A DNA stretch of 40,815 nucleotides from an uncultured Eubacteriales bacterium (lineage in GTDB: Bacteria; Bacillota; Clostridia; Oscillospirales; Oscillospiraceae): positions 1 through 40,815 of the forward strand of contig ONPF01000016.1 in NCBI GenBank assembly GCA_900319635.1, written 5' to 3'. The position numbers and the translations under genes are program-made. The notes beneath the pieces are model-generated. The model was given only the letters and a program-made list of their open reading frames with translations, did not search any database and had not been told where the DNA came from. Position 1 is the first letter of the stretch, and each line of letters opens with the position of its first letter. Shown in pieces: positions 6,937-14,125 of the stretch.

Positions 6937-9261
6937 GGTACTACTCTCCTTTTCTTCAAAGATTTCAGCGGGGATCTCTATGGTCTTCTTCCGGGGCCGG
7001 TCATGCCGGGGATCCCGGAGCTTGAACAGGTTCAGGCGCAGGGCGTTCATGCAGACGGTAAAGCTGGAAAGGCTCATGGCCGCCGCGCCGATCATGGGGT
7101 TCATCTCCCAGCTCCAGCCGAAGAGCGCCTGGTAAAAGCCCGCGGCCAGGGGGATGCAGATAATGTTGTAGAAAAAGGCCCAGAACAGGTTCTCGTGGAT
7201 GTTGCGCACCGTTGCCCGGCTGAGGCTCACGGCGGCGGACACATCGGAAAGGCGGGACTTCATCAGCACCACGTCCGCCGCGTCGATGGCCACGTCCGCT
7301 CCCGCCCCGATGGCAATGCCCAGATCGGCGCGGGTCAGAGCCGGGGCGTCGTTGATCCCGTCGCCCACCATGGCGACCTTGCCGCTCTCCTGCAGCCTGC
7401 GGATCACGGCCTCCTTGCCGTCGGGCAGGACGCCGGCGATCACATGGTCGACCCCCGCCTGCCCGCCGATGGCCTTCGCCGTGCGGGCGTTGTCTCCGGT
7501 TAACATAACTACCGTCAAGCCCATGTTCTGTAACTCTTTGACTGCGGATGCCGAGTCCTCCTTGATGGTATCGGCCACGGCCAGGATGCCGAGAAGCCGC
7601 CCATCCTCCGCGAAGAACAGGGGCGTTTTGCCCTGGGCGGCCAGCCTGTCCGCTTCCTGGCGCAGCGCCTGGGGCACGGCGCAGCGGCTCTGCATGAACT
7701 TGCCGGAGCCGCCCAGCAGGGTCTTTCCCTCCCGCTGCGCGGTGAGGCCGTTGCCGGGCAGGGCGCGGAAGCCCTCCAGCGGCTGAGGCGCCGTCTGCTT
7801 TTCCTCCGCGAAGGCCATCACGGCCTTGGCCAGGGGATGCTCGGAATACTGCTCCAGGGAGGCGGCGGCGAGAAGCAGCGCGCTCTCGCTCAAGCCCTGG
7901 GCGGGCAGCACGTCCGTCACCCGGGGCTCCCCGGCGGTGACGGTGCCGGTCTTGTCCAGGGCAACGATGTCCATCTTCCCCGCCTCCTCCTGGGAGACGG
8001 CGGTCTTAAAGAGAATGCCGTTTTTGGCGCCCACGCCGTTTCCCACCATGATGGCCACCGGGGTGGCAAGGCCCAGGGCGCAGGGGCAGGAGATCACCAG
8101 CACGGCGATGGCCCGGGCGATGGAGAAGGTGAAGGTCTTGCCGGCGATGAGCCAGATCCCCAGCGTCAGCAGCGCGACGCCGATGACCGCCGGGACGAAC
8201 ACGCCGGAGACCCTGTCCGCGATGCGGGCGATGGGCGCCTTGGTAGCCGCCGCGTCCGAGACCATGCGGATGATCTGGCTGAGGGTGGTGTCCTCCCCCA
8301 CGCGGGTGGCTCGGGCTTTGAGATAGCCGGACTGGTTGATGGTGGCGGCGGAGAGCCGGTCGCCGGGAGCCTTGTCCACGGGGATGGACTCGCCGGTGAG
8401 AGCGGCCTCGTTCACGGCACTCTCCCCCTCCAGCACAACGCCGTCCACAGGGATGGCCTCCCCGGGTCGAACCGCGAACACGTCCCCCACCTGGACGGCG
8501 GCGACGTCCACCTCCCGCTCCTCCCCGTCCACCCAGAGCACGGCAGTCTTGGGCTTGAGCTTCATCAGGCTCTTGAGGGCGTCGGTGGTGCGGCCCTTGG
8601 ACAGGGCCTCCAGCATCTTGCCTACCGTGATGAGGCAGGGGATCATGGCCGCCGTCTCAAAATACAGGTTGTGGGCGTAGCGGTGCAGGCTCTCCATCTC
8701 CCCCGCCCCCTGAGCGGCGATCATGAGATAGAGCTCCGCCAGGCTGTAGCCAAAGGCGGCGGCGGAGCCCAGGGCCACCAGGGTGTCCATATTGGGCGCG
8801 CGGTGCCAAAGGCTTTGAAAGCCGCTGGTAAAGAACTTTTTGTTGATGAGCATGACCGCGATGGCGATCAGCATCTGGGTGAGGGCCATGGCCACGTGAT
8901 TTTCCAGAAAGGCCGGCACCGGGAAGCCCGCCATGCTGTGCCCCATGGAGAGGTACATCAGCAGCGCCAGAAAGCCCAGGGAAGAGAGCAGCCGCTTTTT
9001 CAGCTTCGGCGTCTCCCGGTCTGCAAGGGCATCCTCCTCCGGAGCGGCGGCAGCCTTGGCCGCGCCCTTGGGGCTGGCGCCGTAGCCCGCGGCCTCCACC
9101 GCGGCGACGATAGCCTTTTCGTCCGCCGTGCCCTCCACGCCCATGGAATTGGTGAGCAGGCTCACCGAGCAGGCCGTCACGCCGGGCACCGCGTTCACCG
9201 CCTTTTCCACCCGGGCCGAGCAGGCGGCGCAGCTCATGCCGGTGACGTTGTATTGTTGCAT
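6733..9261 (-). CDS. copA: Copper-exporting P1B-type ATPase with N- and C-terminal metal-binding domains
   Basis: This 842-residue heavy-metal P-type ATPase exports Cu(I) across the membrane. The first metal-binding domain has GMSCAAC at residues 8-14. Membrane helices follow from about 92. The actuator domain has LTGESIP (288-294), the transport site is CPC (392-394), the phosphorylated Asp is in DKTGT (D436), the family's HP motif is SEHP (473-476), and the hinge is GDGINDAP (633-640). After a linker a second metal-binding domain with GMMCKHC (784-790) ends the protein. ATG 9261 is chosen because AAGGTGA lies just upstream and the conserved GMSCAAC follows at once. A longer frame upstream runs through repeat DNA and is rejected. 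csoR lies upstream on the same strand. Confidence 0.93.
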   Translation of the reverse strand: MQQYNVTGMSCAACSARVEKAVNAVPGVTACSVSLLTNSMGVEGTADEKAIVAAVEAAGYGASPKGAAKAAAAPEEDALADRETPKLKKRLLSSLGFLALLMYLSMGHSMAGFPVPAFLENHVAMALTQMLIAIAVMLINKKFFTSGFQSLWHRAPNMDTLVALGSAAAFGYSLAELYLMIAAQGAGEMESLHRYAHNLYFETAAMIPCLITVGKMLEALSKGRTTDALKSLMKLKPKTAVLWVDGEEREVDVAAVQVGDVFAVRPGEAIPVDGVVLEGESAVNEAALTGESIPVDKAPGDRLSAATINQSGYLKARATRVGEDTTLSQIIRMVSDAAATKAPIARIADRVSGVFVPAVIGVALLTLGIWLIAGKTFTFSIARAIAVLVISCPCALGLATPVAIMVGNGVGAKNGILFKTAVSQEEAGKMDIVALDKTGTVTAGEPRVTDVLPAQGLSESALLLAAASLEQYSEHPLAKAVMAFAEEKQTAPQPLEGFRALPGNGLTAQREGKTLLGGSGKFMQSRCAVPQALRQEADRLAAQGKTPLFFAEDGRLLGILAVADTIKEDSASAVKELQNMGLTVVMLTGDNARTAKAIGGQAGVDHVIAGVLPDGKEAVIRRLQESGKVAMVGDGINDAPALTRADLGIAIGAGADVAIDAADVVLMKSRLSDVSAAVSLSRATVRNIHENLFWAFFYNIICIPLAAGFYQALFGWSWEMNPMIGAAAMSLSSFTVCMNALRLNLFKLRDPRHDRPRKKTIEIPAEIFEEKESSTMERTLKIEGMMCKHCEARVKKTLEALEGVESAVVSHEAGTAVVTGTADFETMKAAVEAQDYKILGIE

Positions 9262-9275
9262 TGCAATCACCTTCC

Positions 9276-9335
9276 ATATAGGCTCCCCTGCCAAAGGGGA
9301 GCTGTCTGGCCGCAGGCCAGACTGAGGGGTTTTCC
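9276..9335. repeat. Palindrome-rich dispersed repeat
   Basis: Two adjacent hairpins, GCTCCCC/GGGGAGC (9282-9302) and GTCTGGCC/GGCCAGAC (9304-9322), are followed by TGAGGGG. It resembles in style the repeat at 23985-24128, and no coding potential is credible. It occupies the leader between csoR and copA together with the two elements that follow. Confidence 0.55.
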
Positions 9336-9366
9336 TCTTTGCCTTCCCCCGGCGGGGAACCAAAAT

Positions 9367-9393
9367 CGGGACGTCGAGGGCGCCGTCCCCTAC
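9367..9393 (-). repeat. Single covarying palindrome (GTAGGG family, loop type B)
   Basis: Arms GGGACG/CGTCCC enclose the loop TCGAGGGCGC, followed by CTAC. The loop closely matches that of the three copies at 37756-37881 (CCGAGGRCGT), while the arms differ and remain complementary. Confidence 0.55.
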
Positions 9394-9484
9394 GAGGAAC
9401 GGGGAGGCGCGGGCGAATACTCTCACCCCTACGGTGTCATTGCGAGGCGACGTGGCAATCCGCATCCCCCGTCTCCTGAACACT

Positions 9485-9612
9485 GATACTAATACCTGAT
9501 AGAAAGCTTTAGAAAGATTTCCGAGGCAGAATTGTGACAGGCGAGGCGCTTCCCGCAGAGCATAATGGAGATATATGGTCAGATTCAAAGATTTCTATTA
9601 GGTGTTAGTATG
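9485..9612. mobile_element. MITE-like element with imperfect terminal inverted repeats
   Basis: The 29-base ends (9485-9513 and 9584-9612) are inverted copies of each other with a handful of mismatches; both contain ATACTAA, ACCT, ATAGAAA and CTTT in the same order. The 128-bp unit has no gene and ends just before the csoR stop region. A short GTCATTGCGAGGC...GGCAATCCG repeat (9437-9465) lies directly to its left. It may also carry a weak minus-strand promoter (TTGAAT, 18 bases, TATGCT) that could serve copA. Confidence 0.5.
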
Positions 9613-9631
9613 AACACGCAAAACTGAAAAC

Positions 9632-9964
9632 TCATTTCATCATCTTGCCCAGGGTGTCCAGCAGCTCGTCCACCACTTCATCATGCCCCTCGTGCAGGTC
9701 GTTTACCACACAGGAGCGGATATGCTGGCTCAAAAGCTCCCGGGAGAAGGCGTTCAGCGCGGCGTTGGCCGCGGCGGCCTGGGTCAGAATGTCCGGGCAA
9801 TAGGCGCTCTCGTCCAGCATCCGGCGGATGCCCCGGATCTGCCCTTCGATGCGGCTGAGACGGTTGCAGAGCTTTTTATATTCCTCCGGCGTGCGGCGCC
9901 GGGTCTTGTGAGCTTCCTGCTTCTCCCCTTCCGCCGGGGCGCAGCAGCAGCATTTCTCCTCCAT
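9632..9964 (-). CDS. csoR: CsoR-family copper-sensing repressor
   Basis: This 110-residue all-helical DNA-binding repressor fits the CsoR/RcnR family. The Cu(I) ligand set is complete: C56, then 24 residues, H81, then three residues, C85, the spacing of known copper-responsive CsoR proteins. The helix RLSRIEGQIRGIRRML (35-50) is the family's conserved basic stretch. Odd: the N-terminus begins MEEKCCCCAPAEGEK, with four consecutive cysteines that are not part of the core fold and could bind metal. ATG 9964 has AAGGAT upstream; an upstream in-frame extension lies inside the promoter/operator and is rejected. It sits upstream of copA on the same strand, with repeats between them. It likely represses itself through the operator at 9992-10008. 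Confidence 0.92.
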   Translation of the reverse strand: MEEKCCCCAPAEGEKQEAHKTRRRTPEEYKKLCNRLSRIEGQIRGIRRMLDESAYCPDILTQAAAANAALNAFSRELLSQHIRSCVVNDLHEGHDEVVDELLDTLGKMMK

Positions 9965-9986
9965 GGGATCACATCCTTTCGCCTGT

Positions 9987-10015
9987 ATAATATACCCCAT
10001 GTGGGTATTTGTCAA
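9987..10015 (-). promoter_or_regulatory. csoR promoter with CsoR-type operator in the spacer
   Basis: Minus-strand TTGACA (10010-10015), a 17-base spacer and TATTAT (9987-9992). The spacer is filled by a 17-base palindrome at 9992-10008 (ATACCCACATGGGGTAT), matching the TACCC...GGGGTA form of CsoR operators. Repressor bound there would block RNA polymerase directly. Confidence 0.75.
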
Positions 10016-10049
10016 GAAGGAGTTTCACTGCGGGGAACGGGGGAGAATC

Positions 10050-10333
10050 GTAGGGGAGGGCCTTGCCCCCTCCCGTTTGTCAGACACGGGTGCAGGTCGG
10101 CGGGAGGGGCATACCCTAAAGGGCACTTAGCCCCTCCCCTACGGGAAAACGCGGGTCTGCTCCGTAGGGGCGACCTGTGGTCGCCCGCTGGTACGGCATC
10201 CTTCCATGTCCGCGGGCGATTCATGAATCGCCCCTACAAGGGAACGTGGGTCTCCACAGCAGGGGCCGTTCACGAACGGCCCGCCTGTCCGACGTTTGCG
10301 CAGGTCCGCGGGCGATTCGGCTATCGCCCCTGC
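10050..10333. repeat. Array of six covarying palindromes in alternating orientation
   Basis: Elements at 10050-10075(+), 10101-10142(-), 10164-10188(+), 10212-10236(-), 10259-10284(+) and 10308-10333(-). Each starts with GTAGGG or GCAGGG on one side and ends CCCG/CCGC on the other. Stem arms differ between elements (GCGACC/GGTCGC, GCGATT/AATCGC, GGCCGTT/AACGGCC) but always pair. Spacers after minus elements share GGGAACGYGGGTCT; those after plus elements share a GCAGGTC-like end. This fills most of the 443-base gap between csoR and rnfB. No gene is credible here. Confidence 0.7.
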
Positions 10334-10356
10334 ACGGGAACGCGGGTCTGCGCATG

Positions 10357-10387
10357 AAAACGCCCCTGCCGATTTCGGCAGGGGCGT
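10357..10387 (-). terminator. Intrinsic terminator of the rnf operon
   Basis: A 13-bp stem (ACGCCCCTGCCGA paired with TCGGCAGGGGCGT) with a minimal loop is followed on the minus strand by TTTT, 20 bases after the rnfB stop. Confidence 0.8.
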
Positions 10388-10407
10388 CTTGCGATCAAAT
10401 CTACTGT

Positions 10408-11199
10408 TTACTTGAGGGTGGTGATGATGTGGCGGGGGCAGACCTCGACACAGTGGCCGCACTGGATGCACTTCTCGGGGTCGATCTTCGCCACGAAATT
10501 GTCCACATGGATGGCGTCCGCCGGGCACTCCCGCTGGCACTTCATGCAGCCGATGCAGCCCACCTTGCAGATCTTCATGACCTGGGCGCCCTTGTCCTGG
10601 TTGCGGCAGGCGACCATGATCTTCTGCTTCTCGGGGATCAGCTTCACGATGTCCTTGGGGCAGGCGTCCACACAGGCGCCGCAGCCCACGCACTTGGAAC
10701 GATCCACCTGAGCGACGCCGTTCACCACATGCATGGCGTCGAACTTGCAGGCCTTGGCGCAGTTGCCCATGCCGATGCAGGCGAAGGTGCAGAGCTTGTT
10801 GCTCTTGCCGCCGAAGAGCATGGCGGCGCGGCAATCCTCGGGGCCGGTGTAGTTGAAACGGAGCTCAGCGGTATCGGTGCAGCCGGAGCAGGGCACGAAG
10901 GCGACCTGCTTCTCCGCATCGGAGGCAGCCACGCCCATGATCTCCGCCAGCTTCGCGGCAGTCGCCGCGCCGCCGGCCACGCACTTGTTGCAGGGCGCCT
11001 CGCCCTTGGCCACAGCGGCGGCGTAGCCGTCGCAGCCGGGATAGCCGCAGCCGCCGCAGTTGGCGCCGGCCAGGGCGTCACGGACAGCGGCCTGACGGGG
11101 ATCCACTTCCACATGGAAGATCTTGGAGGCAAAGGCCAGCAGCGCGCCGAAGGCAGCGCCGAGCACGCCGAGGACGAGAACGGAATAGAGTATCGTCAT
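10408..11199 (-). CDS. rnfB: Rnf complex subunit RnfB (polyferredoxin)
   Basis: This 263-residue subunit receives electrons from ferredoxin in the Rnf ion pump. It has an N-terminal membrane anchor (residues 1-27). The four-Cys cluster motif CGGCGYPGC (48-56), with further Cys at 70/73, binds the RnfB-specific 4Fe-4S cluster. Two more Cys are in PCSGC (104, 107). Ferredoxin-type groups follow at C137/141/147/151, C170/173/176/180, C215/218/221/225 and C244/247/250/254. This is richer than the proteobacterial protein and fits the clostridial polyferredoxin form. It is the last gene of rnfCDGEAB, 12 bases after rnfA, and is followed by a strong terminator. Confidence 0.95.
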   Translation of the reverse strand: MTILYSVLVLGVLGAAFGALLAFASKIFHVEVDPRQAAVRDALAGANCGGCGYPGCDGYAAAVAKGEAPCNKCVAGGAATAAKLAEIMGVAASDAEKQVAFVPCSGCTDTAELRFNYTGPEDCRAAMLFGGKSNKLCTFACIGMGNCAKACKFDAMHVVNGVAQVDRSKCVGCGACVDACPKDIVKLIPEKQKIMVACRNQDKGAQVMKICKVGCIGCMKCQRECPADAIHVDNFVAKIDPEKCIQCGHCVEVCPRHIITTLK

Positions 11200-11211
11200 A
11201 TCCTTACCTCC

Positions 11212-11799
11212 TTAGAAGATCTGCATCCCGCTGAAGCCCATGAAGGCCAGCGCCACCAGACCGGCGGAAACCAGGCAGATGGGGAAGCCCTCAAAGCACT
11301 CGGGATAATCGGCGTAGGCGATGCGCTCGCGCACGCTGGCAAAGAGCACGATGGCCAGCATGAAGCCCAAGCCACCGGTGATGCCGTAGATCACGGAGCC
11401 CAGGAAGTTGTAGCTGTTCTGCACGTTCAGCAGCACCACGCCCAGCACCGCGCAGTTGGTGGTGATCAGGGGCAGGTAGATGCCCAGGGCGGAGTACAGA
11501 CTGGGGACGGCCTTTTTCAGGAACATCTCCACGAACTGAACCAGAGCGGCAATAACCAGGATGAAGGCCAGGGTCTTCAAAAACTCCAGCCCCAGGGGGA
11601 CGAGCAGGAAATCATAGACCACATAGCAGATGGCGGAGGCCAGACCCATGACGAACACGACGGCCAGGCCCATGCCGGTGGCAGTCTCCACCTTGCTGGA
11701 GCAGCCCAGGAAGGGACAGCAGCCCAGGAACTGGGAGAAAATGAAGTTGTTGATCAGGATCGCGCCGATGGCGATCTCCAGATACTTGGTTACGCTCAT
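11212..11799 (-). CDS. rnfA: Rnf complex membrane subunit RnfA
   Basis: This 195-residue integral membrane protein has about six hydrophobic helices. Family features visible are NNFIFSQFLGCCPFLGCS near the N-terminus and LITTNCAVLGVVLLN in the middle. With RnfE it forms the pseudosymmetric membrane core that holds a 2Fe-2S cluster within the membrane through conserved Cys of the two subunits. Here C27 or C28 and the NCA cysteine are candidates. The start ATG overlaps the rnfE stop by four bases, so translation is probably coupled. A ribosome binding site lies inside the rnfE tail. Confidence 0.95.
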   Translation of the reverse strand: MSVTKYLEIAIGAILINNFIFSQFLGCCPFLGCSSKVETATGMGLAVVFVMGLASAICYVVYDFLLVPLGLEFLKTLAFILVIAALVQFVEMFLKKAVPSLYSALGIYLPLITTNCAVLGVVLLNVQNSYNFLGSVIYGITGGLGFMLAIVLFASVRERIAYADYPECFEGFPICLVSAGLVALAFMGFSGMQIF

Positions 11800-12488
11800 G
11801 CCGCTTCATCCTCCTTTTCCGTATTCTTTGCAGCCGCTTCTTTCTTCTTGGCGGCCTTCTTCAGCGCGGCCTGCATGGCGGCGAAGAGGAAGCCCAGAGT
11901 GAGGAAGCCGCCCACAGGCAGGGTCAGGATGGAGGCGCCGAAGTCGGAATTGAAGATCTGGATACCCTCACCGGTGCCGTCCAGGGTGATGCCCTTGGCC
12001 AGGTCGATGAGGCCGCCGCCGAAGCGGCCGCTGCCCAGCAGCTCGCGGATCACGCACATGATCACCAGCACCACGGTGTAGCCCAGGCCCTGGGTGATGC
12101 CGTCCACAAAGGAGGGGCCGATGGGGTTCTTCTGGCAGAAGGCCTCGGCACGGCCGATGATGATGCAGTTGACGACGATCAGCGGGATGAACACGCCCAG
12201 AGATTCGCTGAGCGCGGGGATGAAGGCCTGCAGCAGCAGGTCAACGATGGTGACGAAGCCCGCGATGATGACCACGAAGATGGCCAGACGGATCTCGTCC
12301 GGAATAAACTTGCGCACGGCGGAGACCGCCACGTTGCAGCAGGTCAGGATGATGAGCACCGAGAGGCCCATGCCCAGGCCGTTGAAGAGCGAAGTGGTAA
12401 TGGCCATGGTGGCGCACATGCCCAGCTGCTGAACCAGGATGGGGTTATTGGTGATAACGCCCTCTTTGAGTTGTCTCTTAAAATTCAT
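11796..12488 (-). CDS. rnfE: Rnf complex membrane subunit RnfE
   Basis: This 230-residue membrane protein starts MNFKRQLKEGVITNNPILVQ, the family's typical opening, and contains LTCCNVAVSAV and VNCIIIGRAEAF with the Cys expected at the membrane 2Fe-2S site. It is the RnfA homologue in the complex. The C-terminus is an Ala/Lys/Glu-rich cytoplasmic tail (residues about 205-230), longer than in proteobacterial RnfE and similar in style to the tails of RnfC and RnfD in this operon. AAGGAGG lies at correct distance from the ATG, in the 12-base gap after rnfG. Confidence 0.94.
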   Translation of the reverse strand: MNFKRQLKEGVITNNPILVQQLGMCATMAITTSLFNGLGMGLSVLIILTCCNVAVSAVRKFIPDEIRLAIFVVIIAGFVTIVDLLLQAFIPALSESLGVFIPLIVVNCIIIGRAEAFCQKNPIGPSFVDGITQGLGYTVVLVIMCVIRELLGSGRFGGGLIDLAKGITLDGTGEGIQIFNSDFGASILTLPVGGFLTLGFLFAAMQAALKKAAKKKEAAAKNTEKEDEAA

Positions 12489-12500
12489 GGCATTTCCTCC

Positions 12501-13088
12501 TTACTTCGCAGCCACCATGGCTTCCACGAACTGGATCGCGGCGGCGGTTGCGGCAGTCACGCCCTTGGAGGTGATGGTGGCGCCGGACATGGCGTCGATA
12601 TCCTTGAGCTGGACGCTCCCGTCCACGCCCTCAAAGGAGGCGCGGAAGTCGCGGCCCTTCTGGGTGTCGCCGGCGGCGACGGCGCCGAGACCCGGGGTTT
12701 CGGAGTGCTGGGTGATGGAGATGCCGGTGCAGGTGAAGTCATTGCTCACGCCCACGATCATCACGATGCTGCCCTGGGCGCCGGAGAACTTGGTCTCCAC
12801 CACATAGCCGGAGGCGTCCGCAGCCTGGGCCGCGGAGAGGATCTCCACATCCTGGCCGTTGGCGGTGACGGTGGTGGGAATGTTCAGCGCCTTCAGGTCG
12901 ATGTCAACATACTGCTCCTCGCCCTCGGGAACCTTTACCTCCAGCACGGCGGCTCTGGCCCTGTTGGTCTTGTTGGTCTGGTATTCTTTGATGCGATCCC
13001 GGGTGACGAGATCCACCACGCCGAGGATGCCGGCCACGATGGCGCAGATCAAAAACAGCACAAGGGCGAGCTTCAAAATCTTATTCAT
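12501..13088 (-). CDS. rnfG: Rnf complex FMN-binding subunit RnfG
   Basis: 195 residues with one N-terminal membrane helix (5-25) and an extracytoplasmic FMN-binding domain. The flavin attachment motif is DAMSGATITS (165-174): FMN is linked by a phosphodiester to the Thr of SGAT. TPGLGA (131-136) is the other conserved family element. The attachment requires an ApbE-type transferase, which is not encoded in this window. The start overlaps the end of rnfD (ATG within the last four bases), indicating coupled translation. Confidence 0.94.
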   Translation of the reverse strand: MNKILKLALVLFLICAIVAGILGVVDLVTRDRIKEYQTNKTNRARAAVLEVKVPEGEEQYVDIDLKALNIPTTVTANGQDVEILSAAQAADASGYVVETKFSGAQGSIVMIVGVSNDFTCTGISITQHSETPGLGAVAAGDTQKGRDFRASFEGVDGSVQLKDIDAMSGATITSKGVTAATAAAIQFVEAMVAAK

Positions 13089-14125
13089 TTCGCAGCCTCC
13101 TTTGCAGCCTTCTTCTCCGCCTTCTTTGCGGCCTTCTCCTCCGCGATGTCCTCCTTGCTGACGCCGAACTGGTGGCGGTGGAAGCCCTTGTCAATGGCCC
13201 AGGCGCACAGGTTCATCAGCAGGATGGCGTAGCTCACGCCCTCGGCGTTGCTGCCGAAGTAGCGGATCAGGACGGTGATGGCGCCGCAGCCCGCGCCGTA
13301 GAGCAGCTGGCCCTTGAGGGTCACGGGGCTGGTGGCATAGTCGGTGGCCATGAAGAAGGCGCCAAGCAGCAGGCCGCCGCCCAGAACGTTGTAGAGCATG
13401 AAGTCCACACGGCTCATGCCCGCTCCGCCGAAGATCAGCGTCAGCAGGGCGACGGTACCGATGTAGGACACGGGGATGCGCCAGGAGATCACCTTGCGCA
13501 GAATTAAGTACAGTCCGCCGATCAGCAGCGCCAGGGCGCTGATCTCGCCCATGGCGCCGGGGATCAGGCCCAGGAACATATCCTTCAGGGAATAGACCAT
13601 CTCGCCGCCGTTTTTCATCAGGTTCAGGGGGGTGGCGGTGGTGATGGCGTCGATGGCCGCGCTGCCGGTATGGGCGGGGGTGTTGAAGGTCGCCATGAGG
13701 GTGGTGTAGGAGGCCAGCAGGAAGGCGCGGCCTGCCAGGGCGGGGTTCAGGAAGTTCTTGCCGATGCCGCCGTAGAGCTGTTTGACCACCACGATGGCAA
13801 AGAAGCTGCCGATGACGGGCACCCACCAGGGCACGAAGGGAGACAGGGTCAGCGCCAGCAGCAGGCCCGTGACCACGGCGGAGAGATCGCCGATGGTGTT
13901 GGACTGCTTGCGGAGCTTGCGCATCGCCCACTCAAAAAACACGGCGGAGAGCACGGAGGCGGCGATGACCACCAGGGTGTTCAGGCCGAACTGCCACACG
14001 GCCACGCCCACGGCGGGCAGCAGCGCCAGGATCACGTTCAGCATCAGGCGGCGGGTATCGGTCCCGGTACGCACCTGGGGCTGATAGGCTACGTCAAGAA
14101 TGATGCGTTCTTTCTTCTCGTTCAT
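13085..14125 (-). CDS. rnfD: Rnf complex membrane FMN subunit RnfD
   Basis: This 346-residue subunit has about ten hydrophobic helices. FMN is attached at TTATP (162-166), corresponding to the SGAT-like motif of the family. NPALAGRAFL (127-136) is a conserved stretch. The cytoplasmic C-terminus is an Ala/Lys-rich tail (EEKAAKKAEKKAAKEAAK). The ATG overlaps the rnfC stop codon (ATGA), and AAAGGAGGCG lies within the 3' end of rnfC. RnfD and RnfG together carry the covalent flavins that pass electrons across the membrane. Confidence 0.95.
   Translation of the reverse strand: MNEKKERIILDVAYQPQVRTGTDTRRLMLNVILALLPAVGVAVWQFGLNTLVVIAASVLSAVFFEWAMRKLRKQSNTIGDLSAVVTGLLLALTLSPFVPWWVPVIGSFFAIVVVKQLYGGIGKNFLNPALAGRAFLLASYTTLMATFNTPAHTGSAAIDAITTATPLNLMKNGGEMVYSLKDMFLGLIPGAMGEISALALLIGGLYLILRKVISWRIPVSYIGTVALLTLIFGGAGMSRVDFMLYNVLGGGLLLGAFFMATDYATSPVTLKGQLLYGAGCGAITVLIRYFGSNAEGVSYAILLMNLCAWAIDKGFHRHQFGVSKEDIAEEKAAKKAEKKAAKEAAK

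Noticed and set aside
9262-9588. Upstream extension of copA by 109 codons
   Set aside because: The extension translates repeat and MITE DNA, while the ATG at 9261 has a proper ribosome binding site and is followed at once by the GMSCAAC domain.
10050-10333. CRISPR array
   Set aside because: The palindromes have variable arms and alternate in orientation. CRISPR repeats are near identical in one direction with unique spacers; here the spacers are the conserved part. No cas genes are present.
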